Source: Isoetes taiwanensis (taxonomy: Eukaryota > Streptophyta > Lycopodiopsida > Isoetales > Isoetaceae). From it: 64,000 bases of DNA. The translations under genes were made by a program, and so were the position numbers. Below are positions 11,341 through 20,948 of this stretch, in pieces. The stretch's first letter is position 1; each line of letters opens with the position of its first letter. Under the pieces are notes generated by a model that did not search any database, had not been told where the DNA came from, and saw nothing but the letters and a program-made list of their open reading frames with translations. The DNA lies in contig JAJEKV010000015.1 in the NCBI GenBank assembly GCA_021234155.1, positions 4,527,627 through 4,591,626 on the forward strand, written 5' to 3'.

Positions 11341-11466
11341 TAATTCCCTATAGCCTAAGATCCGCACCTCAAAGAAGCCAACATGCCTAGAAATAGCATA
11401 GCTCCTCCGCCCTCCGTGGGTTACAGAGCCAGGCCACCTCAAAATGACAGCCCGGGCCGTGGTTAG

Positions 11467-12127
11467 GTGAAGCTTGACCAGGTGTTGAAGTCTACTAGAG
11501 TCACCCTAGATGTTTTGACCTTGTTAAGAATAGCACCTTCCTATAGAGAGCGTGTCAAAACACTTATAGAGGAGAATTCAGAACCCATCATCCACAACAT
11601 CTCTAGAGTTGGGAAAGACCCCGTATATTCTCATGTGAAGCTCAAGTCGGGTAAAACACTCTCTAAAGTCATCTTGATGGAGGCTCTGGCATAAATATCA
11701 TGCCTTTACATATTATGGACTCTTTAGAGTTAAAAATCACTTCTGCAGCACCAATTATTCTGAAATCTTTTGCTAATGAGAGTGTACAACCAAAAGGAGT
11801 CGTTAATGATGTCTTGACAGATGTAGGGGGCATCAAGATGACCCTGGACTTTGTTGTAGTACAGTTTCCTTCTCAGATTGGCAGCTATGACCTTCTTTTT
11901 AGCGTAAATGGCTCAAGGTGGTTTCTGCAAAGCCAGATTGGGGAGGAGGTAAATGCACAATAACAGATGGTAAGCAAGAAGTCACACTCTACAACCAGGA
12001 AGGTAAACTCCAAGAAGAATTTGCCTTTTTAATTGATGATGCACTAATCTATAAAGATGTAGGTGTGTACAACATCTATGTAGATCCCCTTTTGGAAGAA
12101 GAAGAGCAAAAACTTGATGAGCATACT
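11467..12127 (+). pseudogene. Tat aspartic protease and linker
   Basis: The first frame (11467-11694) leads into the active-site region at 11690-11720, read as ISMPLHIMDSLEL. It matches the NIMP loop of Tat-type proteases, but the catalytic Asp-Gly-Ser just upstream is replaced by ALA plus a stop. The following frame contains PKGVVNDVLTDVGG and LDFVVVQFP. Then WFLQSQIG/VSAKPDWGGGKC gives the usual LGRPWL-type tail. A frameshift near 11930 separates the two. An acidic linker (DPLLEEEEQKLDEH) joins the RNase H. Confidence 0.65.
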
Positions 12128-12510
12128 CATACATTGTTCTTTGATGGCGCTTGTAGCGAGGAAATTGAGCCTAGCCTGTGGCTGGCGCCATCATTAAAAG
12201 CCCGTAGGCTTTGACAAAGGGCAAAAAACAGCAAGAATTCATTAAAATATAACCTCTAATGAGGCAGGTATCAAGCTTTGATTGCAGGTCTCCGGAAGCT
12301 TACATGATGGGAATCAAGAAGTGAATATAAAGGGAGACTCTCACTGTGCAATCAAGTCCAAGAGGTATACCAAACCAAGCATTCAAGGTTAGTACAACTT
12401 AAAGAAGAGGTTTTGGGACTATTAGACAAATTTGAGGCCCGGACTATAGAGCATATCCCTAGGCATTTGAATAGTGAAGTAGACAAAGCTAGCTAAAGGT
12501 ACCATAATCG
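12128..12510 (+). pseudogene. RNase H domain located upstream of RT
   Basis: Starting HTLFFDGACS (first catalytic Asp), the plus strand goes through AGAIIKSP, then TSNEAG (Glu), MGIKK, NIKGDSHCAIKS (Asp) and IEHIPRHLNSEVDKAS. These are the successive motifs of the additional RNase H carried by Tat elements. Several frameshifts occur. In the Tat elements I know, this domain lies after the RT-RNase H pair. Here it lies between protease and RT, while a second, conventional RNase H remains downstream at 13500-14070. Confidence 0.7.
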
Positions 12511-12829
12511 GATTTTTTAGTCAAGGAGCCTTTCAGGAAGAAGAGCCGAACCTCTCCCGCAGGACTTGTCCAATTCTAACTATAGGGATAGGGAGGCAAG
12601 CAGAGCAAGTCATTTGTATCCAAAAGATGGCCAAACTAGAACCCCGAAAGTTGGTCCAAAAAAAGCCCCCAGCCTTGCTTTTTAACTCATTTCCTATGTT
12701 GTGTCAAGAATTCTCGGGATGTCTTTGCTTGGGATTACTCAACTAAAAGGAATTCCCCCTCTAAAGCAAAATTTGAAATAAAAGTAAAAGATGGCTCGAT
12801 CCCCAGTCCAATGTAAATTAAGGAGGATA

Positions 12830-13330
12830 AATTCATCTTGCTGCCACTTATCTATGAAGAATTAAAAACTATGGAGAGTTCTAAGCTGATATGTGAGACA
12901 TTGAACTCGAGTGGTTGTCTTTGCATTGTGCCGATCAAGAAGAGAAGTGGCCAACTTAGAATTTGTATTGATTATAGAGATATCAATAAGGTTACAATCA
13001 AAGACCGCTATCCCCTACCGCTTTCTAGAAGAAGTTTTGCATACCATGAGTGGAAAAGAATTCTATTCTCTTATGGATGGCTTCTCCGGGTTTCAACCAA
13101 ATAGAAGTTGATCCTTTATCACGAACCAAAAACTGCCTTCATTACACCTTTTGGGAACTTATATGATGCTAAGAATGCCATTTGGCTTGAAAAATGCCCC
13201 CGCAACCTTCGAGAGGGCAATGAACAATATTTTTGAGTCATAATCTCCCCAAGATTTCGGGGGCTTTTTTCTCGATGATTTGACTCGCCACCTCTTTGGA
13301 AGATCATCTCAAAACAATCTCTAATATGTT
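12830..13330 (+). pseudogene. Tat reverse transcriptase
   Basis: RT motifs in order: [40 protein letters not shown], then (frameshift near 13020) [32 protein letters not shown] (about 13170-13230) and FFLDDL near 13265. The aspartate pair LDD is still recognisable. Upstream, 12511-12829 is a decayed connector without a clear domain. At least three frameshifts make the polymerase inactive. Confidence 0.8.
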
Positions 13331-14100
13331 TTCTTTGTGCTGCATCCAGCAGGTGGAACCTAAATCCAAAGAAGTGTTTGTTTTTGATCGACAAAGGTGT
13401 GCTTGTAGGCCATCGATATCGAGAGGAAGGACTTCGATTAGATTGTCAACAAACAAGGCCGAAGTTCTCGACCTCCCAAAGACCCAAAACATTGAAGCAG
13501 ATCAAAGGTTTTGTTGGTACACTTCAAGGCTTGAGGATCTACATCCCAAACTTCTCTCACATTTTGAGACCTATCACCAAGCTCACCAAAGTAGCGTATG
13601 TATCTAAAAAATACAAGTCAAAAAGTTCCAGGTTGAGTGGAATGAAGATTGCCAAAGGGCATTTGAATTGATCAAAGAAGAGCTCGGCAAGAAGGTAACA
13701 CTTCCCCCCTAAACCAAATGAAGATTTCCAAGTTTATATAACTGAGTTACATCATTTGTCTGTAGGATTAGCCTTATTTCAGAACAAAAAAGGGTGCTAA
13801 ATTATGCGGGGAAGCAAAGGGTCGGACCTGAGAGGTGAATTACCCAGTCCTAGAGAAGTCTGTCACGCTGCCCTAATATTTTTGACCACTAAATTTCCCC
13901 ATCTTCCGATGCAAGCTCCAAAGATTCAAGTCTATATGAAGGTCAATCCTCTTCCAATGTTGTATGGTAAACAAGCCCCCTCAAGACCAAGTTCTATAAG
14001 TGGGCTGCCATGCTTCAAGACTTTGCCATTGAAGTCCATCTTGTCAAAGCGAGAAAAGGATCCGAAGTAGTTTCATACCCTATGCCTTCTACAAATATGA
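13331..14100 (+). pseudogene. Tat RT thumb and conventional RNase H
   Basis: LKQIKGFVGTLQGLRIYIPNFSHI (about 13493-13570) is the RT connection motif, followed by PITKLTK. A degenerate RNase H follows: CHAALIFLTTKF at about 13864, then QVYMKVNPL, and KFYKWAAMLQDFAIEVHLVKA (about 13995-14050). This is the second RNase H of the element, and it has lost most acidic residues as expected for the native domain in dual-RNase H elements. Confidence 0.6.
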
Positions 14101-14229
14101 TTTGACCTCCAAGAGGATCAAACGTAAGAAGAGGTATGTCATTTAGTTGAGAAACCGTGTCTTGGATGCAACCCATTGTCAATTATCTAAGACATCAAGA
14201 GATTCACGCCACATTTTCACCATCCGGAG

Positions 14230-15365
14230 AAAGTTAAGTTTAGAAGAAGATGTCTAACATATGTGCTGGTTGAGGACATTTTATGTAGGAAGATGCCTTC
14301 CGCATTTTGTTGAGGTGCTTAGGCTGAAGAAAGAAACAGTACAAGCTCTAAGACATGCTCATGACCTCCTCCTGTGGTGGACATTATTCTATGGATGCCA
14401 CAGCCAAGAAAAAATTTAAGTTCTGGATACTATTGGCCTACACTTCATCATGATGTCAAAAGGTATGTGCGAGTTGTTCCGATTGTCAAAAGCATGCCGA
14501 GAAGCGAAGGTACCTCCCTTTCAGCTATTGTGGTCCCCCGCCCATTTCTGGTTTGGGGATTAGATTTTGTTGGTCCTATACATCCATCTTCCCTCGCGCC
14601 AAACATGAATACATCCTAGTTTCTACCAGGACTTCTTCACTAAATGGGCTGGAAGCAACTCCATTGACAAGTGCAAATGCGGATACCACGGCAAGTTTCC
14701 CTCTTGCCTAATATATGTGCTAGGTTTGGAGTACCATTGAAGATTGTTTCCTATTGAGGAACGCCTTTTGTGAATGAAGTAATAGACAAGCTTACCCAAT
14801 TGCTTGAGATAAGACATACAAAAAGTTCTGCTTACTACCCTCGGAAATGGCGAAAGCGTAATCCACCAATAAGACTTCGATATCCATTATGAAGAAGGCA
14901 TTAGATAGGTTTCAAGAAGGCTGGCATACAAAGTTGATCTATGCCCTCGGTCCTCTGAGAACCACTTATAAAGTGGCTATAAAAAACACTCTGCCTCTAT
15001 TGTATATGGTACTAAGCGTCATTCTACCCTTTGAGTTGCGGTACTTTTCGCCAAGGATGATGCAAATACAAGTCAAAAGTGAAGAGGATGCTATCACAGT
15101 GCGGTACGCAGCAGATGCTAGCCCTTGAGGAACTTCGAGAGATAAGACTCTACAGTGATAACAGATCACAAGATGAAAATCAAGAAGAAATTTGACAAAC
15201 AAGGCGGTAGAAGTCAACTATCCGGGTTGGTGATTTGGTGCTGCCAGTTAGCTAAAAATAGAGATCCCACTCTAGGTAAGTTTTACGCAAATTGGGAAGG
15301 TCCATTTGTCATTTCTTCACATCTTTGGAGTAAACTCATATTACTTACAAGAGTTAGAGTCTGAG
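14230..15365 (+). pseudogene. Tat integrase
   Basis: The N-terminal part has SSGYYWPTLHHDVKRYVR and a Cys-x2-Cys near 14475, the core begins FLVWGLDFVGPI (catalytic Asp at about 14567), and the C-terminal part reads IKKKFDKQG, ending KFYANWEGPFVISS (about 15280-15320). Stops and shifts near 14620, 14750, 14830 and 15130 disrupt it. There is no chromodomain. It would have inserted the element's cDNA. Confidence 0.75.
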
Positions 15366-16499
15366 GATTTTTGCCAAATCCCCTCAATGCACACACTTGA
15401 AAGCTTATTGGATCTAAACTAGCTAATGCTAGTTAGTATATAGTTAATAGGTAGTCTAAAAAGGTTGAAGTAAGTTGAAATCGTTCTAGATATGATTTGC
15501 TAACACTATGGGGAGAAAACAATAAAAAGAAGAAAAAAGTGAAAAGAAAAAGTATGTGTTTTGTTCTTTAACATTGTCATTTGCAGGTTCATTAGTTGTT
15601 ACGTTTTAAAGCCGACCCGGAAAAACCATTGCCTCCTAAAGTTGTGCTCACATGCGGGGAACTCAAAATCATCATGAACGGTTTGTTTGAACATCACCGT
15701 AATGAATACCGAGGATTGAAGTACTAATCTAAGTCATCATGTCATTTGCAGGGACCATCCTAGTCTTCCATACCATTCATTTTTTCATTTATTGGCCTCC
15801 CATTCATATAAGCCTTGCTCATACTTTTATTCATCACCTCTGGAGCTGCTATTCATCCACACATCATCAAAAAAAGTCTCCTAACTCTCTATTTCATGTA
15901 ATTTGCGAGATCATCCTTTACCCACTAGCCTTTATACCACTACCATTTTTTCTTTTGGGCAAATTTGCGGGACCATTACATCTTCTAGAATGTTATGCAC
16001 CCTTCCATAACATTCTAGCTTCATCCAAGACTCCTACAAGAATGGGTAGCTGAAATCCTAAAAAGTATCAAGTTCTATTCACAAGATCAGCGGCAGATTT
16101 TGGACGTTCCCCAAAGTTTCAACACTTATGGGAAGTCAAAAGAACATGGTAGCAGACCCTACAAGTTACAAAGGTTCAAAAGTTCTTCTTTGTGTTCAAA
16201 GTTGCGAGAATTCATCACCAAAAATGTGAAGTACACATAGTTCTATCAGGTTTCCTATTACGGCACCATTTTCCATTCATGAAGACCTCAAAGAAAACCT
16301 TATATTATCTCAGAACAGGGATATGCATTGATTTGGCATTCACTCTCATATATTTGCACTTTTCCGGATGCTTTTATGCTTTGCATTCTAAGAAGCTCGA
16401 TATTTTGAGGCAGGATAATTCAGATCCGGATGTCGAGAAGTTTTTAACGCCAGGTTTTCAAAGTTTGGGGACCAGCCATTTTTTTCTTTTTAGCAAAGA
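15366..16499 (+). other. Tat 3' non-coding region
   Basis: A 1.1-kb stretch between integrase and the 3' LTR. It contains short open frames (15739-16053, 16192-16512) rich in Phe, His, Leu and Ser, with no recognisable domain. Long 3' untranslated regions are usual for Tat elements. Just before the LTR the sequence TTTTTAGCAAAGA is only weakly purine-rich, so no convincing polypurine tract is visible. Confidence 0.5.
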
Positions 16500-18386
16500 T
16501 GTTGCCCCTTGAAGTGGCAACATGAAGAAGAGATGAAGATCTGAAAAAATTCTAAGTATTGGAGGAGCTATTAAGGAAAAGTATCAGGCTGGAAGAGAAT
16601 CTAGGCCAGAGATGAGTACCCACCGCCAAATCCTCTATAGCCAAAACTAGCCATCCTTGATTTTTCCCAAATTTTTGAGCCTATCTCCTATTTTTTTTCT
16701 TGAATTTTCCCTATAAGCTAGCCAAATATGCTTCTAAAGATGCCTAAAATCCAAAATGCCAAAAAATCTATACCTTTGCCAAGTGGCATCCTAGTCATCA
16801 TCCTAAAGTGCCAAAAATGTCAAAAAGTCAAGTGAAAGTCAAAATGGAAAGCCAAAAGGCACACTTTCTAAAAAATACCCTTACCCGTCATCAAGAGTCA
16901 AAATGCCACCTAGGATGGCCACCTTGTTCAAAAATGCTTTGTCATCCAACTTTGGTTATATCTTTTGCCACTTGGGCCAAAATCATGCCACCTCATCAAA
17001 AATATCAAGGGGCATTTAAAATCTCGAAAATTCACTTAGGCAAAAGCCATGTTTGACTTTTTGCCACAAAGATCCTTCACTATGCCAAGTCATCATTTCA
17101 TCATGTCACCATCCATTGCCCAAATACCATTGATTCACCTTTTTTAGCCAAAATCAAAATGCCATTTTTCAAAATTTGACCACATCATCTTGTAGCCCCA
17201 ATGAAAAATATGCCACCGCACAAAAAACTTCAAAAAAGACCCTATATAGACCTTTAAATTCCACTTCTTGGGAATCGTGCCCTTTGAAAAAATATAAAAA
17301 AAAATTGTCCTATTCTTCTGCAGACCTAGATTCCTTTCCGACCAATCACCCCCTCCACGTGGCTCACCCAAGTGGGGAGGTGGAGGAGAATGTCTTAATC
17401 CGGGGCAAGACACGTCAATTTAAAAGTTTATGGATTGGGCTATATATCCTCGGGCTGACTTTTCGATTTTGGCGTGGGATATATCCATTGAGGAAAAATA
17501 CGCCAAGATCCATTAGGGTTCTATGATTCTCGGCCTCCCAAGAATTTGAGTGATCTTGAGGCGGTTCGCTGGATCATAACCGACTTAGAACCAATCGAAT
17601 CATGAAGAAGATGTTGAATTAATAGAGATCATGCCAAACAGTATTTGCCTATTTTTTGGGAAAAAAGAGTTCAGTAGCCATATCACGAACAAATTGGAGC
17701 TCTAACTACCCCGACACGGTGTCTATAAAGACGATCCGAGGCAGTATTCTATAGCAAGAGGAGATTTTGATTAGAAACCAGCCCTTGTTCTTGAAAGCCA
17801 AGATTCAAAAGTTCGATACAAATTCTATTTGAGTGATCGAATGGATTACGGACGGTGTATTATGTTCTGAGATAATCTGAGAAAAAGTTTTCTTGAGCAA
17901 TTCATGGTGTTTCCCCTTTCTTCAATCGATTTAGAGTTTTTTTCAAAAAATTAGGGTTTTCCCATTTTTTTAATGTGTCCATTTATTTCGAACTTTGCCA
18001 CGAATTCCCCATCAATCTTTATCAACAAATGAGTTGAAATCAATTCAAGTTATCCGATATTATCTAGATTTAGCTAAATTGATAGCTATTACGCGGAAAT
18101 TTGTTCAAAAATTCATCCGCATTCAAAGGAAGTTTGTCGCATCCCCAAGTTTTTTTTCTTCAATCATTTTCACTACTTTGTTGCGTAAAAAATCCCAGTC
18201 ATACACACGCATTCACATATCACCTCATTTCCTCACATTTGCACCTCTTTTCTCATCTTTTCACATCCCTCACCACATCTTTGGCTCTGCACCCTAAACA
18301 TGAGAATTTGGCAAGTATCTTTTAGGAAATCCACAATTTAGAGATTTGTGCATCCTAGGTTTTGCAAGGATTACGTGAAAGACCAC
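16500..18386 (+). repeat. 3' LTR of Tat element
   Basis: It is collinear with 8147-10046 over its full length. It starts TGTTGCCCCTTGAAG and ends TGAAAGACCAC, after which the similarity to the other LTR stops. Copy differences are clustered short insertions and deletions (for example around 17640-17760 against 9290-9400). Confidence 0.85.
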
Positions 18387-18387
18387 G

Positions 18388-18392
18388 GGAAC
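18388..18392. repeat. Right target-site duplication of Tat element (GGAAC)
   Basis: GGAAC follows the 3' LTR and pairs with GGAAC at 8139-8143. Removing everything between rejoins a continuous minus-strand 5' UTR. Confidence 0.45.
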
Positions 18393-18427
18393 AAACTTGT
18401 AGGGTGTGTGTGTATGAAATGAGGGAC

Positions 18428-18437
18428 CTATTTATAG
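18428..18437 (-). promoter_or_regulatory. TATA box of leader module 2
   Basis: On the minus strand this is CTATAAATAG, followed by GTCCCTCATTTC and a CA-repeat leader. If the Tat insertion is removed, an ATG (8071) follows about 112 nt downstream. The identical decamer sits about 99 nt upstream of the module 1 ATG. Confidence 0.6.
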
Positions 18438-18650
18438 AAAAGGGGAAAACCCTAATTTTGGGTGACTTGGAAAATTCACAGGGGTTGGGCAATTCTAGTC
18501 TATACTAAAAGGTCAAAATGGGAATTTGAAGACTAGTTCAAGTGTTTGAATGTGGGTGGATTACCTAAAGATGCTATACAATAGGTTGGGAATCATTAGG
18601 GCAAGATTCGGTGAAAAATGGTAGGAGTCTCGGCTTTGGCTTCTAAGCTC

Positions 18651-18669
18651 AAAAACTAAAGTTTAGTTT
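18651..18669. promoter_or_regulatory. Inverted motif copy 1 (AAACTAAA-G-TTTAGTTT)
   Basis: AAAAACTAAAGTTTAGTTT is a perfect 8-base inverted repeat around a single G, about 214 bases upstream (minus strand) of the module 2 TATA box. It is followed by CTTGACCAGAAGAAAT, matched at copy 4 by CTTCGACCGGTAGAAAT. Confidence 0.5.
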
Positions 18670-18845
18670 CTTGACCAGAAGAAATGTGAACATCAGTCCC
18701 ATTTTGATCAAAACATGTCCAATTTGGATAAACTAAGGTGTAAGGATGATGGGCTCATCAAATCGGGAATCGACCCCTTGTTTGGTGATTTGGAGCTGTT
18801 TTTTAGAGTTTTTTGGGCAAGGTCTCATACTTCAGCGCCTGTTTC

Positions 18846-18866
18846 AAAAACTAAAGTTTAGTTTTT
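18846..18866. promoter_or_regulatory. Inverted motif copy 2
   Basis: AAAAACTAAAGTTTAGTTTT with the right flank TAGTCCAGGTAGCGG. The same flank (TAGTCGGTAGCGG) follows copy 3, so a block longer than the palindrome is shared. Confidence 0.5.
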
Positions 18867-19238
18867 AGTCCAGGTAGCGGTTTGTGAGATATCACGCCTT
18901 TCGATGCCTTAATTGTCTATTTTGCTGAAATAAAAGCTAAAACACTAACTCGTCCTAATTAGTCAAGTACAGGCAACTAAAGTACACAAAATTGTTCCAT
19001 TTACAAAATTTTCAATTATTTACAAAAGGTTCTAGGCGTTCTCCCTTAATCGTCCTAGCAAGATACATGTCTTGCCTCTCATAAGGGTTACTTTTCGTTT
19101 GGCATGGACGATTACAAGATGTTGAGTCTTCAAAATGTTGCACTATAAAGCTCTCTTTCGGCAGCTTCTTACTTGGGGCAAGCGACATTTCATCGATGTG
19201 ACCCTAAAGTCACCCTGAAATCTGCATTACCTCTCTAA

Positions 19239-20282
19239 CTAGCTAGAGCAAAGGGGCACGGGGAATCGAAGCCGTAGCTGCTTGTTGGAAGTGCGAATCT
19301 CGTAGTGCTCTTTGCTCGAGCTGCTTTTTAGTGAGCTTCTTAGAAGGGACCTTGGGCTTGGGTGGTGGGGGTCGAGGGTCTGGCTGCTTTGTGGGGTGAT
19401 CCCCTTGATGGTCCCGACCCTGTTCTCCTGGTAGTAGGAGTTGTATGCCTCCCACTCCTTCATATAGGCCTCGTGGTCTGCATCTTTAATTTCGTAGACT
19501 TTGATGGGGTTGGTGGCCTGATTAAGACTCTCGGGCAGGCGGGGTTGCTTCTTCCTATCCCATTTTGGGTGGGAGGGGGCTTCTTCCTTGTCTGCTGCTC
19601 CTCCTCCTGGTGCTATCTGCTCGGTCACCACCTGCTGATCGGGGTTTGGAAGAACTTGCCCCTTACGTGTTGGGGTTAAGTTCTTCGTCCAGGCTCTCTC
19701 AGGGGTTGGGGATGATCGGGTGGCGTTCGGTAATGGTGATCTTTGGGTTGGGCTTTTTCACCATGGGGCGTCCTTGAACTTCACGGGGCTCCCCACCCAT
19801 TTCCCTTTCTTCTCCTGGCGCTCCTCGGCCGATTTCTTCTCTTCTTCTTCCCTCTTCCTCTTCTTCTCTTCTCTTCTCCTCTCTCGCGTTCGTATTTCTT
19901 GATAAACCGGCGAGGTCTGCCTCCTCTTCTTAAATGAAGCTTGACTCGATTTTGCTCCTGCTGCTCCTCCCGCTTCTTTTCGAATCGGGCCTCGACTTGC
20001 TCTTCAATAGTCGGCTCAGAGTCGGCATCCTCGTTCCTCTCCGGCCTTGGTTCTCCTTTTCTGTTGCGCTTCCTCCTCCTCTTCCCCAATTACCTCCTCC
20101 TTCCACCCCCAGGTGTGCTTCATCTTCTTCATTGTGCTCGTTCTGAATGTTCTCCCCCCTTTCGAGAGGTGTGTGTCCGTTAGGGTTAAGGAGGCCTCTG
20201 CATCATGCGCCCGTGTATCGTCTTGGCATCGGCGGTAAATCAAGCCACTGACTTTCCTCATGATGCAGCATTGGATTGCCAT
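19239..20282 (-). pseudogene. First leader ORF of composite chromovirus
   Basis: A minus-strand ATG at 20280-20282 (MAIQCCIMRKVSG) opens 88 codons, with an acidic run (EEVIGEEEEEAQQKRR) near the end. Frameshifts then move the reading to 19781-20089, a very basic, Arg/Glu/Lys-rich segment with coiled-coil character (EEQVEARFEKKREEQQEQ), and finally to 19239-19631, a more ordinary segment (KVYEIKDADHEAYMKEW) ending in a stop. Repaired, this would be a single protein of roughly 340 residues. No known domain is recognised. Its acidic-then-basic layout resembles leader ORF 2. It is not a gag, because gag lies elsewhere in the element. Confidence 0.45.
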
Positions 20283-20380
20283 GTTTGTGGGATCGTCAAT
20301 GTCCGGATCTAAATGTAAAGATGGCCTTAGGGGCGAGCTGGTTTCTAAAGTAGGGAATGTTCAAATGAGGGGGTCTACTT

Positions 20381-20390
20381 CTATTTATAG
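20381..20390 (-). promoter_or_regulatory. TATA box of leader module 1
   Basis: CTATAAATAG on the minus strand, followed by AAGTAGACCCCCTCATTTG and then the ATG of leader ORF 1 about 99 nt downstream. The match to the module 2 decamer is exact. Confidence 0.6.
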
Positions 20391-20515
20391 CTTTTCAAAA
20401 TTTTAGGTCAAACTTCAAGTTACTCTATTTAACATGCTAAGATACCTATTTAGTTAAAACTTACACTTATTTCCAGACTTTTCCTACTTATTGGTCTCCG
20501 CGTGTCCAAAATGTC

Positions 20516-20536
20516 AAAAACTAAAGTTTAGTTTTT
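20516..20536. promoter_or_regulatory. Inverted motif copy 3
   Basis: AAAAACTAAAGTTTAGTTTT followed by TAGTCGGTAGCGG, about 126 bases upstream of the module 1 TATA box. Confidence 0.5.
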
Positions 20537-20703
20537 AGTCGGTAGCGGTATCGTGAATCACATTTTACCAGTAATTTAAGTAATCAAATCATGCTATTCT
20601 TACTAATTCCTATCTTAGAATTAGCTTTACCCTATTAGTTTTCTCAAATTCATCATATTTAAGTGATCTTGGCTCCGATGTCTCCACACCTTAGCCTCGG
20701 CTC

Positions 20704-20723
20704 AAAAAACTAACTTTTTAGTT
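20704..20723. promoter_or_regulatory. Inverted motif copy 4 (diverged)
   Basis: AAAAAACTAACTTTTTAGTT, a diverged copy with flank CTTCGACCGGTAGAAAT matching copy 1. It lies about 315 bases upstream of the module 1 TATA box. Confidence 0.4.
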
Positions 20724-20936
20724 CTTCGACCGGTAGAAATGAGACCACCCTACTGGAAAAATTTTGGCTTATTCTTTTTTAGTCTTATTAAATTCCAATT
20801 CACTTAGTTGTTACTAGCTTAGCATAAACTACAAAGGTGAGAAAAAAAAAATTTCCCACTTTTTAGGGTTTGAGGATCCTATCAAGTTAGTATTACCGGG
20901 AGCATGGCGATTTTGCTCTTGGTCTCCAAGAACATT

Positions 20937-20947
20937 GCTCGATACCA
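20937..20947 (-). other. Primer-binding site (initiator tRNA-Met), one base deleted
   Basis: The minus strand reads TGGTATCGAGC, that is the canonical TGGTATCAGAGC with one base missing, one base away from the LTR end. The neighbouring AATGTTCTTGG is also shared with the intact primer site at 49671-49682. Confidence 0.75.
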
Positions 20948-20948
20948 T

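Larger units (their letters stand above)
8147..18386 (+). mobile_element. Tat-lineage Ty3/gypsy retrotransposon, full length
   Basis: Two long direct repeats of about 1.9 kb (8147-10046 and 16500-18386) flank a 6.45-kb interior holding, in order on the plus strand, gag, zinc knuckles, protease, an RNase H, RT, a second RNase H, integrase and 1.1 kb of non-coding DNA. Protease wording (NIMPLHIMDSL), the extra RNase H (FFDGACS) and integrase (WGLDFVGPI) fit the Tat/Ogre/Retand group of plant Ty3 elements rather than chromoviruses. No chromodomain is present. Every domain is frameshifted. It is inserted in the leader of the minus-strand chromovirus. Confidence 0.85.

Noticed and set aside
19362-20238. 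Plus-strand Leu/Phe/Ser-rich frames resembling signal or membrane proteins
   Set aside because: Antisense of the Lys/Glu-rich leader ORF 1. Hydrophobicity is an artefact of the opposite strand.
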